Numbered from the stretch's first letter, positions 9,670-22,279 are shown. The stretch is DNA of 64,000 bases from Bradysia coprophila (GCF_014529535.1 NW_023503374.1:1550001-1614000); one strand, 5' to 3'. The notes: generated by a model from the letters alone, not told the origin. Numbers and translations are program-made.

Positions 9670-10870
9670 AGATCACAAAATTAAAGTTACATGAAAAGGT
9701 GATGTCTCTTTTATTCAGAAAGCAGCAGTCATCACATGCTTCATTTTACTCATATTTATTTAATTTCCTGAAGAAACAAAAAGAGCTATGAGTTGAAGGT
9801 CCAGCGAGCGATGTCTTACTCCTAATATGAGTCTCCTACATAGTCTACTAAAAGCGTTGAACAGGTGGCACATTTCTTGCCTACCTCTTGAAAAAAAAAC
9901 TCATGTGAATTACGGCCCTCGCTTCGCTCTGGCAAAATTCACACTCGTGCAAACACTTTAGGAACGAAAAAAATTCTTTTAAGAACACGATTTCACGCAA
10001 AAATTGTATATCGCAGATTACCAGTCCAATAAAGTCCAATGTTCGAATTTAACCACATGAATTACGATGCTGGTCGAAAACACTTAATATTTTCAAATCT
10101 GCGATTTTTGAATGCTCTGAGGATTACTCGAGTTATCGTGTTATCAAGCAAGCAAGATTGTTCTAGACTTCTAGATTGTTCGACCAGAAATCCAGATTCA
10201 CTTGCTCGTCGAATTTTTTCTGGAACCTCACTACTCCAATATTATCCATCTACGAACTTAAAATCGGGTAAAAATTACTTAAGTTATCACGATAACAAGG
10301 ATCAGCGTCTGAGTATAATTTCTCCCATATCTTGTAACAACGATCACAAAATTATATTCACATGAAAAATCAATGTCTCTTTTATTTAGAAAACAGCAGC
10401 CATCACATGCTTCATTTTACTCAAATTTAATTTAATTTTCTGCAGAAACAAGAAGAGCTATGAGTTGCTGGCCCAGCGAGCGATGTTTTACTCTATTACG
10501 AGTCTACTATATTGTCTCCTAAAAAGCGCTATGAGTGTCAAATAACAGAAAACATACGCTATGAATGGAAGGTTCAGCGAGGTACGTTTACAACTTAAAA
10601 TGAGTCTCCATATAGTCTACTAAATGAGCTGAAAAGGTGGTGTATTTCCTGCCTACCTCTTGAAAAAATATAACTCGTGTGAATTACGGCCCTCGCTTCG
10701 CTCTGGCCGCAAAGTTCACACTCGTTCAAGCATTTTAGGACCGAAAAAAAATCTTTTAAGAATACGGATTTCACTCAAAAATGGTCGTACATCCCAGATT
10801 ACTAGTACAATTAAATTCCAATGTTCGAGTTTAACCACATGAACTACGCTACTAGTCGAAATTGATTTTT
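9670..10870. repeat. Direct duplication, unit about 670 bp
   Basis: The sequence from the 'gatcacaaaatta' block at about 9671 is repeated from about 10341, with the same order of landmarks (CATCACATGCTTCATTTTAC, GCCCAGCGAGCGATGT, TTACGGCCCTCGCTTCGCTC). Each copy carries an internal inverted pair AACTC(A/G)TGTGAATT / TTCACACTCGT. A third copy of that small palindrome is at 44967-45018. Confidence 0.75.
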
Positions 10871-10879
10871 GAAGCCTCT

Positions 10880-11648
10880 GAGAATTACTCGAGCTATCGG
10901 TAAGCAAGCAAAAACTCTTTTGGGAAGTACTTCTTAATTGTTAGACCAGAAATCCAGAATTTCTGACAATATGTTTACAATTACTCCAAACTCACTACTC
11001 CAATATCATTCTCTGTCAATTAAAACCAAAATTTTGAAAATCGGTAAAGAATTACTCGAGTTATCGAGTCCACAAGGAAAAGCGTCTGTGTAGAATTTCT
11101 CCCATCTCGTTGCTCTAACATTATCCATCTGCAAACTTAACCTCAAGAATTTCAATCTTCGTCGAATAACACAAAAAATTTGAAAATCGGATAAGAATTA
11201 GGGAAGTTATAGCGGTAACAAGGAATAACATTCTCTGAGAATTACTCCCATCTCATTACTCCAATATTGCCCATCTACGAACTTAACCTCATGATTTTCA
11301 TTCTCCGTCGATTAAAACCAAAATTTTGCAAATCGGTAAAGAATTACTCGAGCTATCGAGTCCACAAGGAAAAGCGTCTGTGTAGAATTTCTCCCATCTC
11401 GTTGTTCTAACATTATCCATCTGCAAACTCAACCTCAAGAATTTCAATCTTCGTCGAATAACACAAAAAATTTGAAAATCGGATAAGAATTAGGGAAGTT
11501 ATCGCGGTAACAAGGAATAAAATTCTCTTGAGAATTACTCCCATCTCATTACTCCAATATTGCCCATCTACGAACTTAACCTCATGATTTCATTCTCCGT
11601 CGATTAAAACCAAAATTTTGCAAATCGGTAAAGAATTACTCGAGTTAT
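10880..11648. repeat. Tandem copies of an about 265-bp repeat
   Basis: Repeating landmarks are CCATCTCATTACTCCAATAT, CGGTAAAGAATTACTCGAG, GAGTCCACAAGGAAAAGCGT and CGAATAACACAAAAAATTTG, seen two to three times in a row (about 10980, 11240 and 11530). The same sequence occurs inverted at 13590-13900. Confidence 0.7.
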
Positions 11649-11999
11649 CGAGTCCACAAGTGTACGGACGTTTTCTGTATTTAACGTTTTTTGTCAATGT
11701 AGAACATTTTCAAAATATCAAAGTGAACTTAGCGTTACGGACATTTAAGGGTATTTTCTTTCATAAGACCCTGACTTTCAGTCAAGGGAATTAGTGGAAC
11801 GCATTACCTTGCAGCGATTAAAGTTGTCTTACAAAGAAGAAGAGTCAAAACAATGATTGTTTCCGGTTCCAGGTCAGGGTCTTATGAAAGAAAATACCCT
11901 TAAATGTCCGTAACGCTAAGTTCACTTTGACATTTTGAAAATGTTCTACATTGGCAAAAAACGTTAAATACAGAAAACGTCCGTACACTTGTGGACTCG
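11649..11999. mobile_element. Foldback MITE, CGAGTCCACAAGTGTACGG ends
   Basis: Inverted repeats of about 120 bp begin CGAGTCCACAAGTGTACGG at 11649 and end in the complement at 11999; they include TTAAGGGTATTTTCTTTCAT and its complement. The inverted copy of the flanking repeat (13580-13600) reads straight through the insertion point, so it acts as a natural empty site. Confidence 0.75.
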
Positions 12000-12001
12000 A
12001 T

Positions 12002-13590
12002 AGAGAACGTTAGCTAAACGGCCGCTAACGCTAATTTCCAACGCTAAATCCCTACCTAACGCTAAAATCAACGGTAATGCCCCGTCAATAAATGGCACCA
12101 TTGTGAATGCATACACATGGACGACGCAATTTTCGATTTATTTTCATTTATTATTTTAAAAGGTCATCCGGATCAATGTTTTATTGCTGCAATCCGTAGA
12201 TCTAATTTGCAGGAAGGCAGCGACACTGTGTTGGAAAAAATCTATAAACTTTACAATGTGCTGTTCGACGACAAACATCCTCAATTACACAACAAACACG
12301 GGGTTAACCTGCAATTGAAATTAATTTTGTGATTATTGCTCCCACAATGTGATCGGATCAATATTTTATCAATGCAATTAGTAGATCTGGAAGCCAGCGG
12401 TATTAAGCTGGAAAAGTTTTATTCACTTTTGATTGCAATAAAACGTTTTACGAATCACATTTTCCAACTGCGTGTTCGGCGTGTGGAGGATACTATTTGT
12501 AACATTAAAAAGAGAATAAAAAACGTTTCCAGCTTAATACCGCTGGCTTCCTACAAGTCAGATCTACTTATTCCATTGATAAAATGTTAATCCGATCACA
12601 TTGTGGGAGGAATAATCACAAAATTATGTCAGGTGTGTTTGGGACTCGGTGTGTTTGGGACTAAACCTGTCTTGCCCGTTTCTATTCTATATACTCATTG
12701 AAGAGTATAACCTGAAGTGAACCATAACTCGCCGATCCATGAAGCAATCGTCTTCTTCTCGTCTTTTCTACCTCTTAATACATTCATTCCTGAACCCAAT
12801 ACCAGGTTAAAATACAGTTAAAACAATGCTCTGATCTGATACATCTCGAAATGAGAATGGAATGGAAAAAACAAAAAGTCGTCCGAGTCTCGTTTATCCC
12901 TAGAGTACCCAGAGACACCGTTTTGTTCCGCTAAATTCAAAAACTTCGCAGTTCATCTTTACAATTCCAGTGAAATGTAAAGTGAAGACAAACACATTGT
13001 GGAACTCATCAGGGACGACTCGGTGTGGTTGTTACCTGTCTTGCCCGTTTCTCTTCTATATACTCATTGAAGAGTATAACCCAGGGCCTACTTTAAGGAA
13101 TTTAATTTCCAAAAATTTCGAAAATTTCACAAATTTCACAAAAATTCTTTAAATTTCTAAATTTGGTTTTCTGAAAGATGTCATTCCAAAGTAATCAGTT
13201 AAGCTTAAAGACATGAAAAACAACTAAAAAGGCAGTAAAAACAACATTTACGATGCAATCTGTCGTGTTTTTAGATAAAATGACGAAAAGTGATGGAAAA
13301 ATTGGAGAATTTTTGGAAATTTAATTTCCTTAAAATAGGCCCTGGTATAACCTGAAGTGAATCATAACTCGCCAATATATGTGTTACACCGAGAAACACA
13401 CCGACACCGAGACACACCGACACCGAGACACACCGACACCGAGACACACCGAAATTGTGTCGTCCATGTGTATGCATTCACAATGATACCACCATTTATT
13501 TATACTGGGCATTACCGTTGATTTTAGCGTTAGCGGGGGATTTAGCGTTGGAAATTAGCGTTAGCGGCCGTTTAGCTAACGTTCTCTGAT
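12002..13590. repeat. Large inverted repeat around a 1.3-kb loop
   Basis: The left arm 12002-12120 (GAGAACGTTAGCTAAACGGC onward to the CATTGTGAATGCATACACAT block) is the inverted complement of 13465-13590. Within the loop, 12336-12430 and 12525-12610 form another inverted pair (CCAGCGGTATTAAGCTGGAAA). A TCTATATACTCATTGAAGAG block is repeated directly near 12680 and 13055. Short frames inside are not considered genes. Confidence 0.65.
13386..13450. repeat. 16-bp minisatellite
   Basis: About four units of ACACCGACACCGAGAC in tandem inside the foldback loop. Confidence 0.8.
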
Positions 13591-13906
13591 AACTCGAGTA
13601 ATTCTTTACCGATTTGCAAAATTTTGGTTTTAATCGACGGATAATGAAAATCATGAGGTTACGTTCGTAGATGGGCAATATTGAGGTAATTAGATGGGAG
13701 TAATTCTCAAGAGAATTTTATTCCTTGTTACCGCGATAATTTCCCTAATTCTTATCAAATTTTCAAATTTTTTGTGTTATTCGACGAACATTGAAATTCT
13801 TGAGGTTGAGTTTGCAGATGGATAATGGGAGATGGGAAATTCTACACAGACGCTTTTCCTTGTGGACTCGATAACTGAAGTAATTCTTTACCGATTTTCA
13901 ATTTTT

Positions 13907-14741
13907 AGCCCCGTACGAAGTACTGGGGGCTTATAAGATTAATATGCCGTTTGTAACACGTCGAATTGGAAGCAGACAGTAAGGGCAAAGCATTCTAGCT
14001 TGAGTAAATCACAACCTTTTTTCAAAATTCTTTTTTTCCCCGATTGGTATCGACAAAAGTAAGGTCAAGTTCGAAAATGGGCATGGTAGGGTCGGCCCCT
14101 CCAGAGCTAGGGCCCTATAGGTGTTTTTCAGTCTTTCGACGATATCTACCGAAATACGCACGTAATAGCTGCTTGTGATATATCAAATGAAAGGTATTGA
14201 CGAGTAGAACAAAGCTGCTGAACATTGTTTTTGGGTAAGATGCAACGTGGGCTTGTTGGGAGGGCTCAAAGGTCGTTACTCGGCCCTAAGTGTTTTTTGC
14301 ACACAAATCGAGTAAATGTCATCCGATTTTGCTAGATTTAGTTTTTGATGGAAGGTAATTGAATACCGCAAAGAACGTGGCGAAAAAAGTTTCAAATTTG
14401 GGCCCTTGGACTAAGGCCGCTACTCGGCCCTAAGTATTTTTTGCACATAAATCGAGTAAATCTCATCCGATTTTGCTAGTTTTTGTTTCATTTGAGAGAT
14501 AATTGAACGCCGAATAGAATGATGGCAAAAAAAGTTTCAAATTTGGGCCCTTACACTAAGGCCGCTACTCGGCCCTAAGTGCTTTTTGCACATAAATCGA
14601 GTAAATCTCAACCGATTTTGCTAGTTTTTGTTTCATTTGAGAAGTAATTGAATACCCAATGGAAAGTTGGCAAAAAATTTTGGGTTTCTAAAATAATGAC
14701 GTAAATTGTTGGTTTTATTTGAGAGGTACTTCGTACGGGCT
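13907..14741. mobile_element. 840-bp element with AGCCC(C)GTACGAAGTAC ends
   Basis: Terminal repeats AGCCCCGTACGAAGTAC (13907) and GTACTTCGTACGGGCT (ends 14741). The interior contains three tandem 144-bp units; the GCTACTCGGCCCTAAGT landmark falls at 144-bp intervals (about 14274, 14418, 14562). No coding frame. It is a non-autonomous DNA transposon by structure. Confidence 0.6.
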
Positions 14742-15340
14742 TTCGTAATTGCGCTATGCGCAATTTTAAAAATGAACACTTTCAGTAAATTTGACCATGC
14801 CCAACTTGACTTGCATTTTGGTAACAGACGCATTAGACGGTTGTAGACGTATTAGGGTTCCGGGCTTATTAGGGCTACGGACGTATTATGGTTGCGGACG
14901 AAATAGGATTACGGGTTGTACGGGGCTAAGTCGCAGCAAACGCTCCGACATCAGAACAGTCTTGTTTAAAAATGGTAAGACAACTGGGACTGGAATTATT
15001 GAAAGTATTGATAGTCAGTCAAGGGAAATGACCCACCCAAGTGGTGGGGCCTAGTATAAATGGTACAATAAATAGGGTGATTTGATATGAAGAGGATTTT
15101 AGAAATTTTCGCCGAGAAACTTTTGGGTAGCTAGTACGATACTGGCACTTTTTTAATTGTTTATGATCTGGTTCTTCAGGTTCTTCCTCAGGTTCAGGTT
15201 AATGCAGATGTACAATTGAATCGAGTGTACGAATTTATGGAAATCGAAACCACTGTGCCGTTGACTATATTTCCCTCTTTTATTGATAATTTTCTTCCTT
15301 GATAACTAAACGAACAGCTTCCACAGTCCCGCATCTATAA
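14742..15340. other. Right end of foldback element and spacer
   Basis: 14820-14935 has short degenerate repeats of 'gacgtattagggttccgg' type, then the right terminus of the 5.5-kb element (15018-15055). 15056-15277 shows nothing beyond the 3' flank of the RhoGAP gene. Confidence 0.5.
15278..15283 (-). terminator. Poly(A) signal of the RhoGAP gene
   Basis: AATAAA on the minus strand about 58 nt after the RhoGAP stop codon. Confidence 0.6.
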
Positions 15341-18300
15341 CTACAATGACGTTTCACCGGGATGTTCTAACAAAACATTTTTAATGACCAGCATTCTTTT
15401 GTGCGCCTGACCATCGCCAGGTCTAACGTCCATCGTACGCTTTCTGCTCTGCAAATCAAAGCTTGCAATACGCGAATCGACGGGCGATAAATTCGACGAT
15501 GACATATCCGCTGGTATGTTTCCATTCAAGCAGTAGAGTAAACTTTGACTCAATTCCGTTTCGGTGAGATCCTGAATGTCTTCCGTGGAACCAAAGTCAT
15601 CCGGTTGACTTGAGAACGAAGCGTCCACCGGTGCACTGGTACAAACACTGCGGCTGAGCAGATATTCGCTGAAACAAAATCATTTCGATGTCAAGCACCG
15701 GCAACCACGACGGGATTACAATATATTTACCGGAAAGGAGCCGATAATGATTCCATATCGGATGACGAATTCCTTCTGCCAGTCACGTTCAGCTGACCCA
15801 CATTGTCTGCGTCCAATTCGTTTAAATTGCCGGCACTTTTTGATCGATACAACGATCGCTGCTCTTGGGTATCGAGTGCGTGTAACTGCGATGATTCTTC
15901 ATCCTCTTCCCTTAAGCTGGAGAAACTGTTGTGGTAATTCCGTTGATCCGAAGAGCCCAACGAAGCACCGATTAACATAACCGGTTTTCTCGATCGCGGT
16001 GTCATTATTGATTCCTGTTCAATGAAGTTGAAACGATTGACTGAGTTAAGTAACATTCTGAACACGTAACGACTAACATATGGCCTTGGTTGAATGTGTA
16101 TTCAGTCGCCTGAATTTTGAATTAGTAGATTATGTACAGACACACATGGCGCATTCGCAATTTTAGACTCAACACAAACAATGCAATTTCATTAGTTGGA
16201 AAGACCGCAAGACAGTCAATTGCTCTATATACAAAATGAAAAGTGTTTATTCCTTACTTGCATAGCCTTGGACATCCGCTGCGTTGACTTAGTTATCGGA
16301 GACATTGAACGGCGTCTAAGATGCGACTCCTGGCTCCAATTCAAACTGTTGTCTTTGTTCGGCGTCTCTTCAAAATCCTCATCATCAATCATTGAGTTCT
16401 CTTTGCATGGCGTGACACACAGATCACTCGTCGATGACTTCCGTTTGAATTGAATGGACGACGATTTTCGCAGTATTTTCCGATCGATAAACGACGGACA
16501 TTTCAAATTGACCATGCTGACACCTTTCATCAGTTTACTCGTAATAAATCGGCCGTTATTCCACAGCGGAGTGGTGACCGCATTTTCCGCATAGATTTTA
16601 CTCAAATCCGGTTCGGATTTATGAAAGGACTTGAAGTCTTTGGCGGATTTATTGATGTGTTCGTCACCCTCACTCTCCGTTTCGCATTTATCTGTTGCCA
16701 CATTGAATGCAACCGTCTTTTTGCTGCTGCAATTGGATGTGTTCTGCAATCGGTTCAGAGTTTCGCTGAGCAATTCGAATGAATCCACTTCATCTTCGCT
16801 CAGATTTTCGTCGTCATCTTTTTTCGCTAAAGATTCCGTTGCTACAATTGGTGTGGTACAAACTGGTGCTGTAACCTTATGATTGGCCTTCACGGCCTTG
16901 TTCGAATCGATCGATGGTGAAGCAAGTGATAATTTCGATGAAATCAGTTGGACATTGTTGTCGGATTGCAGTTGTCGCGGTATGTAGGGACTTTGAAAGA
17001 GTTGCCTAGATTTTGGGGTGAATTGTTGGGCTCGGGTCGGTGTCTGAAAGTATTTACAAGCAAACAAAGGCACATGCAATAAAACGGATTGAGTGACGTG
17101 CTAGATTTTGTATATTCGGTTAGTGACTAGAATTTCGAATGCAGTTGTTCCATTACGATCAGCATTACACAAGTCAACCAAATAGTTGATTGAAAGTTGG
17201 TGTTAGTCAGAAAGAACAGAAAGAAAGGAAAGAGTTTCGTTAGTCGGAATTAAAGAGTTTGAGGCCGATACTCCAGTGAAATTGATGGACCACCAATGAT
17301 GGTACGATGGATCTTCGAATGAATCATCGTTGGAAATCAAATTCGAAAAATAGACTGAGAGTCCACGTGCGTTATCGCCGATAACTTATCGGGCATGTTT
17401 GACACTGTTGTTTTTGAGCGCTCCTAATGAGGGTAGCTCATCCATAATTTTCGAAAGACGTTTCACTCACATCCTGAACCATCTAACCCCCCAACAGTTT
17501 CCCAGACGTGTTTTTTTTTACAATTTAAACAAACCAAATATTTACAAAGAAAAATGCTTAATCGACGTCGTAATACTTACATGAAACGCAGGCGACGATC
17601 GCTGTTTCGTTGCAGACTTAGTAGCTAATGATTTGTGAAATATGTGTCGTTTGATGGAGTCTCCGAGAGATTTGCTTGGTTTCGATGCACTGTTTGTATT
17701 CTTAAGTCGATTTAACATTTGTAAAGGGGTTCCTGTAAATGGAAATTGGAACATTAGCCTCGCATATGTAGGTTGTTGTTGGCTTGGAAAAGTGGTTAGA
17801 AGACATGAAGCTGACACGTTGAGATGAAGGGAAAAAAATGGAAATTTGAAAATTTTGTAGCAATCAGAGTAAAAGGACTAAAAATTAGATTTAAAAAAAA
17901 TGTTTTTTTAGCTCATCAAATGGTTTTTTCACGATGTTATTCCCAACTCATATATGTTGGATATCCGGAACCACCCATAGACAATGAATAAATGGTTCGT
18001 GCAATCGTTAATGGGACGATAAATTGATTAATTTTCGATCGGAATTGTTAAGATGAAGAGAAAGAACTCATTGGTGAGGAGACACGGCGATTACAACAAT
18101 CATTTTGTAGACCGAGAGCCTGTTTGCATATCAGTCATAAGGACAAAATTCATTCCATTCGTCATTTAACAGTGACTATGCGTGACAGTTGTGTCTACCC
18201 TTGTTATAGTGCCCTCTTAGCGCTAGAAGAACAGGCTTTCGATCTAGTGTTAGATGGTGATGGGAGAAATTTATTTCGATTTAGTAGAGAAGATCTGCAC

Positions 18301-19875
18301 AACAGGCCAGTGAAACCTTCCGAGTAACATTGCAATTACCGTTCACGTAAATGGCCTGTCATTGAGTTGAGTAAATTGGTGCGCTAAAATTCGTTACTTC
18401 TGCCTAGCCTTTCTGACATTGCGAATGTCATTCTCTATCAAGCCAAACTTTTCCAGTACTGTAACATTAACATTATTGTCATTCCGGCCACGGCCTCATT
18501 TTGCGGGGCCATAAAAAAATTGTAATTCAAATCAATTGACCCGAACGGCCTTCTGACCTACCTTGCCCATTCTCCTTATTGAATTGTTTAATTAATTTCC
18601 GTTTCTTTGACGATTCCGGCAACGTCTGAATGTGAGCGTACAGTTGAGCGAGTGCTGTATCCGTCGGATTACCTGACACACACGCTTGTGCCGTTCGTTC
18701 TTTATCGACAAATGTGTACACAGTGTTCGCTATCGAGTCGGACGTCACCGATTCGTCCAGGAAGTGTTCTGGCGACAATGCTTTCTGCTGTTCCTTGACG
18801 AAATAGGCCCGGATGTCGATGGCTAAATTCGGTGGTATGTCAAACAAGTCCGTTCCTTTGCTGATCATGAAACTGATGACGCCGGACATTTGTTGTGATC
18901 TAAAATTGGTATGGTCAGAAAGCTAATTGAATTTCGAATTTAATAGTGACATTTGATGCAGTGCTTCAGGTGTTAATTTCTTCGGGCATATCAAATGCGG
19001 CGTAAATAGGGTTGCTAGGCTACTCGCCGACATTTTATTGCTGGCCACGAATTCGGTTGTTCTGTGCAGCATTTCGATGATGTCCTTCAGGAGATTGTAG
19101 TTGTCTGGTGGTAGTAACAGCAGTAACAGCTGAAGTGAATGCACGAGACGTGGCTCCTTAGAATTGTCTAAATTGTTGCAGAGCTCTGTGAATGAAATTC
19201 TCGGTTAGTGCATCCAACCAACAACAGAAATTACGTTCGATGCAATGAACCAACCTGCGATTTGAACATGAGCAACGTTGTATGTGTCGGTGAGGAGAGG
19301 TTCCGGCAGTTCGGATAAAATTCCTTTGAAAACGGACGCACAGTCGTGTACCGTATAAGCACCTCCTTCAAGATTGAGTGGAAGACCGTTGTTGATTCTT
19401 GATTTGAGATCGTTTTGTCGAGCTAGGCTACCGGTTCGTCGAAATATGCCTTCTTGTGTAATGTCTAAATGAAGTCAGTGGAGTGGTTCAAGTATCTGTC
19501 ACAACAGAAATACGCAAGACAGCAGTTTCTTACTTTGTTCCAGCACCAGAAATTTGATCAGCTCCCTGAGCTGCAGTATTCCCTCTTTGAGGACTTGTGA
19601 ATTGGAACACAGCGGACTGGTTGTTGTTGTGCATATTTTGGCCTTTTTGTGGAAGTTGAATCGTTTCTTCGACTTTAATTTTTCATTCAACACGACGTCA
19701 TTGCTGCACAGTGAATAATTCGTCAGTAAGACATTCTCTTGGGACAAAGGATAAATTCCACTAATTGAACTTACTCATCGGTCGTATTGAGATCCAATTC
19801 AAATGATAAATGCATCCGAACTAAGGTCACAAACTGTTCGAAGTTCGACCTTCTCATCTTTTCAATCAAATCCAT
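15341..19875 (-). CDS. Rho GTPase-activating protein, ARHGAP19/RhoGAP54D type
   Basis: Stimulates GTP hydrolysis by Rho-family GTPases; the vertebrate relative ARHGAP19 acts on RhoA in cytokinesis. Exons in transcript order: 19875-19775, 19703-19534, 19464-19255, 19185-18951, 18899-18562, 17732-17581, 17043-16258, 16014-15731, 15668-15341. The phases agree throughout and give 867 aa. The RhoGAP domain shows EGIFRRTGSLARQ (Arg-finger loop), LPEPLLTDTYN and ATLFTPHLICPKKLT, followed by MSGVISFMISKGTDLF. The long Ser-rich C-terminal half (GTPLQMLNRLK, SFELLSETLNRLQ, RKSSSIQFKRKSS, SAGNLNELD) looks disordered and phosphorylatable. The first intron is taken as 70 nt (a 14-nt alternative is impossible). 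The exon 4 donor is a weak GTCACT and is the least certain boundary. Confidence 0.88.
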
Positions 19876-20406
19876 TTTTGATACGCGAAATTAATTTCAA
19901 CGAATTTAATTGAAAAATTCAAATCTGAATGACAGATAGCAAACGGCTATTTTTTGTGTGAGTGGTGGGTGTGTGTTTGTTTTCACTGTACATTAAATGG
20001 ATAACGAATTATTGTAATTAGACTTTCGTTGGACAACACTTAAGTCTTATCGAATCACCAACATTTTACGTTATTTACTTTCCGCCTTACAGAACTACTA
20101 CAACGCGAAACATTTGAACTTTATTTGAAAAATACGAAAACAAAAAGTGAAACCTGCGACATTTTGATAATTTGTTAAAAATTAAACTGTCTGCGCATTC
20201 ACAGTGCTGTTAGCTTTTTTCACAATTGACTGCTGTCACTCTCTGTATGCATGTAATGGATGAAATGCTAAAAACAAATTTTTCGTTGTTTTATAATTTC
20301 GTTGAGCGTCAAAAGTGACATTAGAACAATGAAAAAATTGATCGAAACAGATTTTCAATGCCTCGCCTGGGTCGGCATAAAATTCAGTAAAATTTATTGG
20401 ATTCAT
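19876..20406. other. Spacer upstream of RhoGAP
   Basis: Probable minus-strand promoter and 5'UTR region. No motif is distinct enough to call. Confidence 0.35.
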
Positions 20407-20480
20407 ATAGGCCTGTTCCATCGAACGGTAAAAACGAATTTTGAAATGCTGAAAACAACCGACTGTCATCCACATGATTT
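20407..20480. repeat. Fragment of the ATAGGYCTGTTCC element
   Basis: ATAGGCCTGTTCCATCG, then GGTAAAAACGAATTTTGA and GAAAACAACCGACTGTCATC, matches the inverse of about 58335-58400 and the left edge of the window (about 12-60). Confidence 0.55.
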
Positions 20481-20696
20481 TAATGATCAACCAGATCTCA
20501 TTGATTTGATTTCTACTTCTAAGAGACGATATTGTTTAAATTGATAAATGTTAAATAACATTGATTTTTCCACTAATTGACTTTCACGTTTCAACGACTT
20601 TGAGAATTCTATTCTTGCTGTTCTTTTTTCTGTAAAGAGGAAAATCGTGTTCATGTAATCTGTACCATACGACATAATAAAAAAACCGACTGGAAA

Positions 20697-20765
20697 TGTC
20701 ACATTAGCGAATCATGGAGCTAAATTAATGAAATTTCATTTTTCTTATAATTCGCTAATGTGACA
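20697..20765. mobile_element. 69-bp hairpin MITE
   Basis: TGTCACATTAGCGAATCAT pairs with ATAATTCGCTAATGTGACA around a short AT-rich loop. Confidence 0.6.
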
Positions 20766-21204
20766 AGTCCTGTTTCTGAATTTAACTAAACCACTACGAA
20801 TTTCGCTACTTTCTACTTTCTAATTTTCTAATTTGTCGCAAATCGTTAATTCTCACTAAATGGCTGGATCAAAAAAAAACTTTAACCATCAGGTATGGTC
20901 TAATGTCGGCCCGGAGGTTGTAAACTTACTCATTTTGATATTATTGTGACATAAAATGTGAGTGCGTTGATGATCAATCGGGCAATCGATCATATATTTT
21001 GTTGTATTAATCTAAGTCAGCATGTAAAGTACAAATCCTAAGTCAAGTTCTTCTAAAAATTTACAATTTTCAGTGCGAAGAATTCATAGATAGGAGACAG
21101 ACGTAGTCTTCAATCGTTTCTTATCATCAATTAAGTCCCCAGATCATCTAGTGCGAAAAACAAGCCCATTTACTAACTAGTTAGCAAAATAAGGGAAATT
21201 CCAG

Positions 21205-21303
21205 CGTAAGTCATGTTACCAAATCAAATTTTGTCTCTTTTTGATGTACGAATACGCACCAAAGAAGATGCGAAAAAACATACCGTAAGTCATGTTACCA
21301 AAT
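21205..21303. repeat. Short direct repeat
   Basis: CGTAAGTCATGTTACCAAAT occurs at 21205 and again at 21284, a spacing of 79 bp. Origin unknown. Confidence 0.6.
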
Positions 21304-21636
21304 GTGACTATGCATATTGTAGAGCGCCGTCGCTACAATACAATGGGGATGTAGTGAGAGTAAAAGAGACAAATTTCTGTCACAAAATACGTGGATAACT
21401 ATTTTTTACTTAAATCTTGTTAACATTGGGACTATCTCGATTTAAACTTTTCGCTGGCATCGCTGGCAACTGTAATTTTTTTGTTGGGAAAGTTTGTTTG
21501 TCAAAACAATTTGGAAGAGAAACCTAACCTCACAATAGTTTGTATGTGAGCTGGATTTGGCTGAAAACAAAACGTCGTAAATAAATCAAAATAAATTGAA
21601 TTGCTCAATCAGACACACATTGCGACCTCCAACCAA

Positions 21637-22198
21637 ATGGATGATTTAAATCCCCTTGCGGGAACAGCACATTTACTGGAAGAAGTCGACAGTAAGATGC
21701 GATACCCGAAAGGACGGGTAGAGAGCAAAAACAAAATTGTTTTGTTAAGCCAAAAATGAAATTGTTTGCAGAAAAATTGATGGTACTGCTCCGCGATGGC
21801 AGAACATTGATTGGTTATTTACGTTCCGTGGATCAATTTGCCAATTTGGTTCTACACAAAACAATCGAACGAATTCACGTCGGAACGGAATACGGTGACA
21901 TTCCTCGGGGTATTTTCATAATCCGTGGCGAGAATGTTGTACTATTGGGTGAAATTGTAAGTGGCATGTTGCCGTTTGTTGGTTGGGTTGATGCTCACGC
22001 CGTAAATTTGTACAATGCTTTTAGGACAGAGAAAAGGAGAAGAATTTGCCGCTGAAAGAGATTTGTGTCGATGACATTCTGGACTCGCAACGTCGGACTC
22101 AGGAGCAAAGACACGAAAAACATCGACTGATAGCTAAGGCATTGAAGGAGAGAGGTCTGAACAATACAAATTCGGATCTGGCACAGGACGAATATTGA
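21637..22198 (+). CDS. LSM1: LSm1, mRNA decapping cofactor
   Basis: Subunit of the cytoplasmic LSm1-7 ring, which binds the 3' end of deadenylated mRNAs and promotes decapping. Exons 21637-21691, 21772-21956 and 22025-22198 (55+185+174 nt; 137 aa, normal for the family). The protein opens [20 protein letters not shown]. The Sm1 motif is [20 protein letters not shown], followed by ANLVL; the Sm2 motif is [15 protein letters not shown]. The C-terminal extension ([19 protein letters not shown]) is typical of LSm1. All introns are short GT-AG. AATAAA lies at 22274. Next neighbour is the convergent RPL38. Confidence 0.95.
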
Positions 22199-22273
22199 AC
22201 TTCCCTTTTTGTTTTGAGATTGAAAACCATTTTTAACTCTTAAGGTCTTAACTTGTAAGCAACAGTTGGTGTT

Positions 22274-22279
22274 AATAAA
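22274..22279 (+). terminator. Poly(A) signal of LSM1
   Basis: AATAAA 76 nt after the LSM1 stop codon. Confidence 0.6.

Larger units (their letters stand above)
9565..15055. mobile_element. 5.5-kb foldback element with ACTAGGCCCCACC ends
   Basis: The 38-bp termini 9565-9602 (ACTAGGCCCCACCTCTTGGG...) and 15018-15055 are near-perfect inverted complements. There is no transposase frame inside, only repeats: a direct duplication (9670-10870), tandem and inverted CGGTAAAGAATTACTCGAG-type repeats, an inserted MITE (11649-11999), inverted arms (12002-12120 with 13465-13590), a 16-bp minisatellite (13386-13450) and an 840-bp terminal-repeat element (13907-14741). It may be one large foldback transposon or several insertions sharing flanks; no clear target duplication was found. 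Confidence 0.55.

Noticed and set aside
19761-19774. 14-nt intron between the first two RhoGAP reading frames
   Set aside because: Far too short; a later acceptor at 19704 gives a normal 70-nt intron and stays in phase.
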